Shown in pieces: positions 7,881 through 15,100 of a stretch of 15,581 nt of DNA. Both the position numbers and the translations under genes were made by a program. The stretch spans positions 1 to 15,581 of the forward strand of contig JAZNMO010000086.1 in NCBI GenBank assembly GCA_045579665.1, given 5' to 3'. The stretch's first letter is position 1, and each line of letters begins with the position of its first letter. Source of the DNA: COE1 sp045579665. GTDB taxonomy: Bacteria; Bacillota; Clostridia; Lachnospirales; Lachnospiraceae. Under the pieces are notes generated by a model. That model was not told the DNA's origin, searched no databases, and saw only the letters and a program-made list of their open reading frames with translations.

Positions 7881-7899
7881 AAAATGGGGGGAGAAAAAG

Positions 7900-8793
7900 A
7901 TGTTAAAGACGATTAAACCAAAGGGGCACGTCATATTTTTGTATTTGTTAGCTCCTGTTGCAATTTTTGTATTCACGGTATTTATTCCATTATTAACTGC
8001 TTTCCGCTATAGCTTTTATGAGTGGAAGGGTGGTCCGCAAAAGACATTTATTGGATTAGACAATTACTTGAATCTTATGGAGGATTCAGTTTTTTGGCAG
8101 TCATTTGGCCATAATATATATTTAGTAGTAGCCTGTATCATTGGACAGATAGGTATTGCTTTTATTTTGGTACTTATGATTAATTCTAAGCTGGTGAAGT
8201 TTAAGACCATGCACAGAACCTTCGGATTTTTCCCGAGTACAATTTCGGCAGTATGTATCGGTTTGATTTGGAATATGATTTATCATTATCAGTACGGTAT
8301 CATTAACTGGTTTTTGAAGCTGATAGGAAGAGAAGACTTGGTGAAGGTTTGGCTTAACGAATCAGAGCTTGTTATGCTTTTGGTTAGTATTCCGCTGATT
8401 TGGCAGTACATAGGTTATTATATGGTTATCATTATTTCAGCAATTTCTTCGATTGATACAGAAATCTTTGAAAGTGCTGAGATTGACGGCGCAAATGGTA
8501 TTCAGAGAGCAATTTATATTGTTCTTCCATTGATTAAGAATACTTTATTGGTATGTTTGACACTTTGTATTGCGGGTAACATGAAGGCATTTGATAATAT
8601 CTATGTTATGACACATGGAGGTCCTGGTACGGATTCTATGGTTATGGCGATGTATGGTTATCAGATTTCCTTTGGCCAGTCTAATATGGGTTATGGTAGC
8701 TGTATTTCGATTGCTATCTTCGTGTTGTCACTGTTAGTAATTGGTGGTTCGCAGGGTATACTTAAGTTCCTGACCAAAGAGAAGGAGGCGTAA
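7900..8793 (+). CDS. ABC sugar transporter permease (CUT1, MalF/LacF/UgpA type)
   Basis: An integral membrane subunit of 297 residues with about six predicted helices; the first is VIFLYLLAPVAIFVFTVF near residues 11-28. The family motif that contacts the ATPase, the EAA loop, is at about 191-210 (ESAEIDGANGIQRAIYIVLP), and the short N-terminus before helix 1 is that of LacF/UgpA-like permeases rather than E. coli MalF. NNYL-type text near residue 50 (FIGLDNYLNLMED) is typical of this branch. ATG 7900 is preceded by GGGGGGAG. It forms a heterodimer with the next gene's product; the binding protein upstream delivers the sugar. The substrate, probably cellobiose or cellodextrin, is inferred from the locus. 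Confidence 0.92.
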   Translation: MLKTIKPKGHVIFLYLLAPVAIFVFTVFIPLLTAFRYSFYEWKGGPQKTFIGLDNYLNLMEDSVFWQSFGHNIYLVVACIIGQIGIAFILVLMINSKLVKFKTMHRTFGFFPSTISAVCIGLIWNMIYHYQYGIINWFLKLIGREDLVKVWLNESELVMLLVSIPLIWQYIGYYMVIIISAISSIDTEIFESAEIDGANGIQRAIYIVLPLIKNTLLVCLTLCIAGNMKAFDNIYVMTHGGPGTDSMVMAMYGYQISFGQSNMGYGSCISIAIFVLSLLVIGGSQGILKFLTKEKEA

Positions 8794-8797
8794 GTAT

Positions 8798-9655
8798 ATG
8801 GAAAAGAGTTTAAAGCTTCAAAAGGTTAAGAATGGTGTATTAGGTGTTATTTTAAATGGCATTTTGATAATATTTTCATTGACTTGTATTTTCCCGTTGG
8901 TTTGGATGTTCTATTCGTCCTTCAAGGAAAAGAGAGCATTTAATGCAGATATTATGGGTTTGCCAAGTGAACCGACATTGGTAAATTATATTCGTATTCT
9001 TACTAACTCGGACTATCATCTGGCAGAGTCTATGTGGAATAGTGTCAGAACAACTGCATTATCAGTATTCTTTATTGTATTGTTCGGGTTTATTGTAGGA
9101 TATATTCTTGCGAGAGTTCGTTTTAGAGGAAATCGTTTGTTGTACATGATGTTCCTGATGGGAATGCTGATTCCGATTCATTCACTTTTGGTTCCGATTT
9201 ATGTGGTATTTAACAATACAGGTATGTCAAATAAGTGGTTTACTTTATTGTTACCATATGTATCCTTCGGCTTACCACTTTCTATCTTTCTGGTAGAAGG
9301 GTATGTCAAGAGTATTCCAATTGCACTGGAAGAAGCAGCAGCGATTGACGGAAGCAGCTTTTCGAGAACCTTATGGACGATTATTTTACCGATGTGTAAG
9401 CCGATTCTTGTAACGGTTGCGATTATTCAGGTATTTGGTAACTGGAATGAGTTTTCATTTGCATTGGTATTGATTAAGGATGTCGCATTGCAGACAGTGC
9501 CATTGGCATTAACGCAGTTCAAGGGACAGTTTGCATCAGATTATCCAAAACAGATGGCAGCAATGCTGATTACCATGTCGCCGATTATTGTACTTTACTT
9601 CGCATTTAGTAAGGAAATTATCAAGGGTATGGTAGCAGGTGCGGTAAAAGGTTAA
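8798..9655 (+). CDS. ABC sugar transporter permease (CUT1, MalG/LacG type)
   Basis: The second membrane subunit is 285 residues, with a first helix at about 12-38, further helices to the C-terminus, and the EAA loop at about 178-197 (EEAAAIDGSSFSRTLWTIIL). LVNYIRILTNSDY before helix 2 and the C-terminal helix followed by KGMVAGAVKG are standard for MalG-like permeases. ATG 8798 comes 4 nt after the previous stop codon; its GGAGG (8784-8788) lies inside the end of the upstream gene, so the two permeases are translationally adjacent. No ATP-binding subunit gene follows, which is common in Firmicutes, where one MsmK-type ATPase serves several CUT1 importers. Confidence 0.93.
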   Translation: MEKSLKLQKVKNGVLGVILNGILIIFSLTCIFPLVWMFYSSFKEKRAFNADIMGLPSEPTLVNYIRILTNSDYHLAESMWNSVRTTALSVFFIVLFGFIVGYILARVRFRGNRLLYMMFLMGMLIPIHSLLVPIYVVFNNTGMSNKWFTLLLPYVSFGLPLSIFLVEGYVKSIPIALEEAAAIDGSSFSRTLWTIILPMCKPILVTVAIIQVFGNWNEFSFALVLIKDVALQTVPLALTQFKGQFASDYPKQMAAMLITMSPIIVLYFAFSKEIIKGMVAGAVKG

Positions 9656-9661
9656 GTATGT

Positions 9662-9745
9662 AACGAGTGGGTAAATGATATGTCTCTCTTTTCTGGATAA
9701 CCCAGTAAGGAGGAGACATATCATCAAAAGCCTACTCGTTTTTTG
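9662..9745 (+). terminator. compound intrinsic terminator ending the transporter operon
   Basis: An outer stem (9662-9671 with 9731-9740, one G-U pair) encloses a perfect 12-bp inner stem (9675-9686 with 9713-9724), with a small CTGG/CCAG hairpin at the tip. The outer stem runs into TTTTTT (9739-9744). This is strong evidence that the transcript ends here. The structure is larger than a usual terminator. Confidence 0.85.
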
Positions 9746-9755
9746 TATTTTTGTG

Positions 9756-9761
9756 TATAAT
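9756..9761 (+). promoter_or_regulatory. -10 element upstream of the MgtC-like gene
   Basis: A perfect TATAAT follows directly behind the terminator's U-tract. The -35 region would lie at 9733-9738 inside the terminator stem (TACTCG) and is poor, so the promoter is weak or activator-dependent. Confidence 0.4.
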
Positions 9762-9795
9762 ATAAGAAAGGGGATGGAAAGGCGGAATATTGTTG

Positions 9796-10494
9796 ATGAA
9801 TTTGTGGAATACAATAGATTATTTAGAAGGCAGCTCTATGACAGCTGTGGGGGTTCGGCTGTTTCTGGCGACACTGTTTGGCTGTCTGATTGGATGGGAG
9901 CGAATTGTGAATAAGCAGAAGGCAGGTATTAGAACCTTTGCTCTGGTGAGTCTTGGAGCAGCTGTTGCGACTGTTTTGAATTTATATCTGGTGGACAGTA
10001 TAGGAGAGAGTGTGGATGCCAGTCGTATTCCGGCAGGAGTGGTAAGTGGTATTGGATTCTTGGGCGCGGGTACAATTATTGTGACAGGGCGTAATCAGAT
10101 TAAGGGCTTAACCACGGCAGCAACCATGTGGGTAACGGCATCTATGGGAATGGCGATTGGTGCAGGATATCTTGGCGTCGGAGTGGTATGCTTTGTGCTG
10201 GTTATGATTACAAACAGGATTCTATTTGCATTGAGCAGACAGGTGGAGGAGCATAGCAGATATATCAGTATTTATCTTGAGGTAGAAAAAGCGAAGGGTG
10301 TAATAAAGCTGCGTCAGTATATTTCTGAGACAGGCTATGATTTGAACTCCATGAATAAAACAAAAGAGAAGACATTACAAGCATCGGATGTAGCAATTAC
10401 CATAGAGCTTGATATGAAGAAGAAAAAGGACCATATGAAGGTTTTGGAAGAGTTTGCCGGGTTGGAATATGTGAATTATTTAGAAGAGGTCTGA
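9796..10494 (+). CDS. MgtC/SapB-family membrane protein
   Basis: The protein is about 232 residues from ATG 9796; TTG 9790 and TTG 9793 just upstream in the same frame are alternatives, with AAAGGCGG at 9778-9785 as ribosome binding site. The N-terminal MgtC domain (about 18-150) has GCLIGWERIVNKQKAGIRT with the conserved Glu-Arg and Ala-Gly-X-Arg-Thr, followed by ALVSLGAA and GVVSGIGFLGAGTII, and contains four or five hydrophobic helices. The remaining part (about 155-232) is soluble and ACT-like, as in many Gram-positive members. MgtC proteins are linked to Mg2+ limitation and membrane energetics, for example modulation of ATP synthase in Salmonella; the exact role in clostridia is unknown. 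It is a single gene between terminator and aroA. Confidence 0.88.
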   Translation: MNLWNTIDYLEGSSMTAVGVRLFLATLFGCLIGWERIVNKQKAGIRTFALVSLGAAVATVLNLYLVDSIGESVDASRIPAGVVSGIGFLGAGTIIVTGRNQIKGLTTAATMWVTASMGMAIGAGYLGVGVVCFVLVMITNRILFALSRQVEEHSRYISIYLEVEKAKGVIKLRQYISETGYDLNSMNKTKEKTLQASDVAITIELDMKKKKDHMKVLEEFAGLEYVNYLEEV

Positions 10495-10495
10495 C

Positions 10496-10524
10496 TTGCG
10501 TGATATATTGCAATCATGTACAAT
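10496..10524 (+). promoter_or_regulatory. sigma-A-type promoter of aroA
   Basis: TTGCGT (10496-10501), a 17-bp spacer and TACAAT (10519-10524) give a predicted start near 10531, about 20 nt before the aroA ATG. It begins at the last base pairs of the 55-nt gap behind the MgtC-like gene. Confidence 0.55.
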
Positions 10525-10550
10525 GGCAAGAGAATAATAGGGAATAGGAA

Positions 10551-11861
10551 ATGAGTATGAGTGAGAATTATAAGGTAAAGAAATTAGATAAGCCGGTAGA
10601 TTGGATAGTAAAGGTTCCGGGTTCAAAGAGTATGACAAATAGAGCACTTTTAATAGCGGCTTTGGCAGAAGGAAGAACATTATTAAAGGGTGTTCTTTTT
10701 AGCGATGATTCCAGATATTTTCTAAGCTCTTTACAGTCCTTAGGATTTCAGGTGGAGATAGATGAGACAGTAAAAGAGGTTGCAATTACAGGTTTGAACG
10801 GCAGGATTCCGGTAGAGAGTGGAGAAATCTATGTGGGAAGTGCAGGAACTGCGGCGAGATTTTTGACAGCGATGCTGGCGATGGCAAAAGGAACCTTTGT
10901 AATTCAGGCGTCAGAGCAGATGAAGAAGAGACCGATGAAGCCGCTGTTTGATGTTTTAACAGGTATGGGTGCTTGCATTACATATTTGGAAGAAGAAGGA
11001 TTTTTGCCAATTAGAATAACCGGCATTGGCTCGGAGGCAGGATTGGCAGAAGCAAGACCACGCAAGGTACAGCTTGATATTAGTAAGAGTACACAGTTTT
11101 TGAGTGCGCTGATGCTGATTTCACCTATGATTAAGGAGGGCCTTGAGATAGAGATTACCAGCCAGAAGAAGGATGGTTCTTACATTAGAATTACACGCAA
11201 GATGGTATCACAGTTTGGTGTACAGATAGATTTTGACGGAGAGAAGTATTGCATTGCGCCTAATGCGTCATATCATGCAGGAGAGTACCAGATTGAGCCT
11301 GATGTTTCGGCGGCATGTTATTTCTATGCGGCAGCAGCGTTGACAGGTGGACGCTCATTGGTAAAGAATGTAACATGGGAATGCATGCAGGGTGATTTGA
11401 AGTTTGTGAGTCTCCTTGAGAAGCTTGGCTGTAAGGTAGAACAGAAGCCAGACGGTATTGAAGTAGTTGGTGTAGAGGAGGGAAAGCTTCCTTCTATCAC
11501 GGTGGATATGAATGATTTCTCAGACCAGACCATGACCTTTGCTGCGATTGCACCATTTGCAGAGGGCGTAGTTCGTATAGAGAATATTGGTCACATCAGA
11601 TTACAGGAGTCGGATAGAATCCATGCGATTGTGACAGAGCTTACAAGACTTGGTATTCGATGTGATGAAGAGGATTCTGCAATTACAATATATCCTGGAA
11701 TGCCACAGGCAGGGGTGGTACAGACCTATGACGACCATCGTATGGCAATGGCATTTTCATTGATTGGTCTTAAGGCAGACGGCATCGAGATTGCAAATCC
11801 CGAGTGCTGTAGGAAGACCTTTGAAGAGTATTTTACAGTATTAGATGAGTTAACCAAATAA
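10551..11861 (+). CDS. aroA: 3-phosphoshikimate 1-carboxyvinyltransferase (EPSP synthase)
   Basis: The enzyme transfers the enolpyruvyl group of phosphoenolpyruvate to shikimate-3-phosphate, the sixth step of the shikimate pathway towards chorismate and aromatic amino acids. At 436 residues it has family length. Visible motifs are VPGSKSMTNRALLIAAL (about 23-39; the Lys-Ser-X-Thr-Asn-Arg substrate site), YVGSAGTAARFLTAML (about 94-109; PEP and glyphosate-binding loop), RPMKPL, SKSTQFLSALML, RLQESDRIHAI and YDDHRMAMAFSLIGL (C-terminal catalytic Asp/His region). The protein has two globular domains of six repeats. ATG 10551 has AGGGA at 10539-10543; ATG 10557 is an alternative. Two bases matter in the loop: the residue equivalent to Pro101 of E. 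coli is Phe104, and Met99 is Ala102. The other shikimate genes are not nearby. Confidence 0.95.
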   Translation: MSMSENYKVKKLDKPVDWIVKVPGSKSMTNRALLIAALAEGRTLLKGVLFSDDSRYFLSSLQSLGFQVEIDETVKEVAITGLNGRIPVESGEIYVGSAGTAARFLTAMLAMAKGTFVIQASEQMKKRPMKPLFDVLTGMGACITYLEEEGFLPIRITGIGSEAGLAEARPRKVQLDISKSTQFLSALMLISPMIKEGLEIEITSQKKDGSYIRITRKMVSQFGVQIDFDGEKYCIAPNASYHAGEYQIEPDVSAACYFYAAAALTGGRSLVKNVTWECMQGDLKFVSLLEKLGCKVEQKPDGIEVVGVEEGKLPSITVDMNDFSDQTMTFAAIAPFAEGVVRIENIGHIRLQESDRIHAIVTELTRLGIRCDEEDSAITIYPGMPQAGVVQTYDDHRMAMAFSLIGLKADGIEIANPECCRKTFEEYFTVLDELTK

Positions 11862-11872
11862 TGTTTGAGGAG

Positions 11873-11901
11873 AAAACCATTGGCTAAGCCAGTGGTTTTT
11901 T
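11873..11901 (+). terminator. intrinsic terminator of aroA
   Basis: AAAACCATTGGC (11873-11884) pairs with 11888-11899, with one G-U pair and a 3-nt loop, and the stem's 3' arm runs into TTTTTT (11896-11901). It starts 12 nt after the aroA stop codon. Confidence 0.85.
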
Positions 11902-12116
11902 GCTAGCTGATCGCAGATATAAGTGTGTTGCATGTCCGAAATATCTAAAAATTCGATAAATCTAATGGATTGATTAATTGATTTTGTGAAAGAAGTATGA
12001 TATCTTGGTTTACATAAAAGGGGACAATAATATAAGCAACATTTGGAAACGTTAGGGTACAGAGCAGAAAGATTTTGTAATAGCTTTTATTTTTGTCTAT
12101 TATATTTGGTTTAAGT
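11902..12116 (+). other. intergenic/leader region between aroA and the secreted protease
   Basis: The stretch is AT-rich and carries no convincing gene on either strand: the longest plus-strand frames have no start codon with a ribosome binding site, and the 68-codon minus-strand frame lacks family resemblance. Two weak promoter-like arrangements are visible: TTGATT (11978-11983) with TATCTT (12001-12006), and TTGGTT (12005-12010) with TAATAT (12028-12033), each with 17-bp spacing. An AAAAGGGG at 12016-12023 resembles a ribosome binding site but has no start codon behind it. No known riboswitch consensus could be recognised. Confidence 0.4.
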
Positions 12117-12143
12117 GCAATGATTTGTTTCATTGCTTTTTTT
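12117..12143 (+). terminator. terminator-like hairpin directly before the protease frame (possible attenuator)
   Basis: GCAATGA (12117-12123) pairs perfectly with TCATTGC (12130-12136) around a 6-nt loop, and seven T residues follow (12137-12143). The stem is short, but the U-tract is good. There is no open gene upstream for it to terminate, because aroA already has a terminator 240 nt earlier. It therefore either ends a short leader RNA and controls the protease, or is coincidental. Confidence 0.4.
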
Positions 12144-15100
12144 GCTAGCATTAACAGTGGTTACAACATCAGTTGAATTACCAGTTATGGCTACAGAAGT
12201 TAATACAGAGGTAATTGAGACGGAGGTAATAGAAACAGAGGCAGTCGAGACAGAGGTGTTCGAGACAGAAGTTATTGAGACAGAGGTAGTCGAGACGGAA
12301 GTAGTTGAGACAGAGGTAGTCGGGACAGAAGTAGTTGAGACAGAAGTAGTCGAGACAGAAGTTATCGAGACAGAGGTAGTTGAGACAGAAGTAGTTGAGA
12401 CAGAGGTAGTCGAAACAGAAGTAGTTGAGACAGAGGAAACTACTGAGACGGAAACTGATGGTTGGGATGGTGTGACAGAAGAGTCTGTCTATGAGGCAGA
12501 TAATTATACAGTTACATTTAAGCTGACAGGTGCATGGGATGGGGGATATAATGCAAATGTTAGAATTGATAACACAAGTGAAAAACCGATTGAGAGTTGG
12601 AAGATGGCAGTTTCATATGATGGAAATATCAGTAATATATGGAATGCTGTAATTGAAAGTTATGAAGCTGGTAAATATGTGGTGAAAAATGCAGGTTGGA
12701 ATCAGGATATTGCTGTCGATAGCTATGTGGAATTTGGATTCAGTGGACAGGAGAGCTTTAGAGGCTTTCCAACTGCATATGAAATGCTTGGCGGAAAAGC
12801 AACAACGCAGGAAGAAGATTATACAATAGAGTATATGATTCAGAGTGATTGGGGAACGGGATTTAGTGGCTTGATTATGATTTCCAATAATACAGATGTC
12901 GCAATTGAAGATTGGATCTTAGAATTTGATGGAGAAAACGAGATAACCAATATATGGAATGCTGTTATCGAGACACATGAAGGTAATCACTATATAGTGA
13001 AAAATGCAGGTTATAATCAGAATATTGCAGGGGGTGAGAGTGTATCATTTGGTTTTAATGTAAGTGATGGTTGCTCATTAAATGAATTTACCAATTTTGT
13101 TTTAAGTCAATATTCTGACGAAGAGGTAGTGATTCCGGAACAGGATGATGAACCTCTGATAGATATCGGAGAAATTTATTTTAAGGATATCGAAGATGAA
13201 AACGATATTGCATATAATGCGGATAATGGAATGCCTTATGTGAAGAATCAGTTGCTGATAAGTGGTTTAGAAGGCGCAGATAAAGAGGTCTTCGAAGTTA
13301 TTACAAAGGATTTGGGGGCAGAAATCGTAGGATACATTGAGCTGACCAATGATTATCAGATAGATTTTGCTACAGATATGACATGGGAGGAGCTGGAGAA
13401 TAAGAAAAAGTATTTAGAAAGCTTTAGCTTTGTGGAAAGTGTAACTCCTAATGTTGTTATTTTCTCGGAAGAGAATATGATAACGACAAATGATGCAATC
13501 TATAATACAAAGCCGGAAGGTGATGACTATAATGCAGACTATGAGAAAGATGGCTTTTGGAATGAAGCACTTCCTTATGGCTATAACTGGAGCTTAGAGG
13601 CAATGAGAGTTCCAAGCGCATGGGATGCATTAAAGACTGTAGATAATCCGAATCCGGTAAAGATGGGATTAATCGATTCGGGATTTGATGATAACCATCA
13701 GGACTTATCGTTTGTAAATATATTTGGTGATAATAGTCAGAGTGATAAGAATCATGGAACACATGTAGCTGGTATTATGGCAGCAAAGCATAATAATAGG
13801 ATTGGGGTTTCGGGAGTTGCCACGAATGTTAAGCTTTATGGGTATGTAAAGCCTATAAAGAGCCGTACGAAAGCAGAAAATTTAATGGAGTATAAGTGTG
13901 CTTTATCGTATTTGGTTGGAAATCATGTAAAAGTAATTAATATTAGTATGACAAGTGAAGAAGTGGTTGCGTTTGCAGCTTCAAGGAACAATTTGAATGC
14001 ACAAGTTTCGTGTATGATTTCTTCGGGGTATATGACCACATTCTTACGAAAATTAGTGAATAAGGGATATGATTTTTTATTGGTTGTAGGTGCAGGTAAT
14101 GCAAATAATAAAAAATTTGTGGAAGATGACGAAGAATATTATGGATTTAAAAAGGATGACAAGGCTACAACTTATTTAAGTGGAAATGTTTTGGCAAAGT
14201 ATAGTTCAATTTTTTCGTGTATTGATGACCCTATGCTTATGAAAAGAATTATGGTAGTAGGTGCAGTAAAAAATGGTCAAATGTCATTTGGTAAAGAGGC
14301 TGAGCCATGGTATACTTGTGATGAATATAGTAATATTGGTGACCGGATAAATATATGGGCGCCGGGTACGGATGTAGCAAGTACGATATATCATGATTGT
14401 GAAATTGCCCCAGAGGGATATGTACTGATTGAAAAAGGATATGCGACAGCTAGTGGAACCTCCATGGCAGCTCCTCATATTGCGGGATTGGCTGGACTGA
14501 TTTATCAGGTGAATCCTAGTTTAAGTGCATATCAGGTAAAGGATATCATATGTAACAGAGATAATAGTTCTGATACGGTTGTGGGTATAAATGGTGGCTA
14601 TATGCCAAATGCAAGATTGTGTATTGAAGAGGCTATTAATACAGAAGGAGATGGTTCCGGTACAGTGTTGCCGGGAGGAATACTGATTGGCAAGGTAACT
14701 GATAAGACAGGGAAAGCACTAGAAGATGTTAGAGTAGCGGCTCATAGAACAAGTGTGGGAGAAGGGAATTTAGATGATTACACAACGACTGGTATAACAG
14801 GTGAAGGCGGAATCTATGAGATGGTACTGACACAGGGAACCTATAATCTACATATCAGTCGAGACGGCTATTTACCATTTGTGGTAGAAGGAGTAGAGAT
14901 ATTACCTGATGAAACAAAGTACATGGAAAATACGATTATGAATGAGTTCTTATGGGATGATTGGTTTAGTAATATTAACGGTTCTATTACCAATGCGTTA
15001 AATGGGCAAGGAATTGCTAATGCAACAGTTAAACTTCGAACAGGTTGGAATAGCAAAGAGGGTGATTATGTAACAGATAAGAATGGAAGTACAATAAGTA

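Noticed and set aside
9675..9914. 79-codon plus-strand frame between the terminator and the MgtC-like gene
   Set aside because: It begins inside the terminator, overlaps the MgtC coding sequence in another frame, and its sequence does not resemble any family. ATG 9774 with GAAAGGGG upstream looked tempting but the product would be a meaningless out-of-frame read of MgtC.
12016..12115. Possible riboswitch leader before the protease
   Set aside because: I compared the leader with the c-di-GMP, preQ1, TPP and cobalamin consensus elements I know and found no match; only the terminator-like hairpin is supportable.
11945..12151. 68-codon minus-strand frame upstream of the protease
   Set aside because: Low-complexity hydrophobic translation, no ribosome binding site, and it would antisense the protease leader; no recognisable domain.
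12211..12435. CRISPR-like array
   Set aside because: The units are contiguous 15-nt in-frame repeats without spacers, so it is a coding minisatellite.
13457..13762. 101-codon minus-strand frame rich in Ser, Tyr and His
   Set aside because: It is the antisense shadow of the protease catalytic domain, with composition explained by the Asp/Asn/Glu codons of the plus strand.
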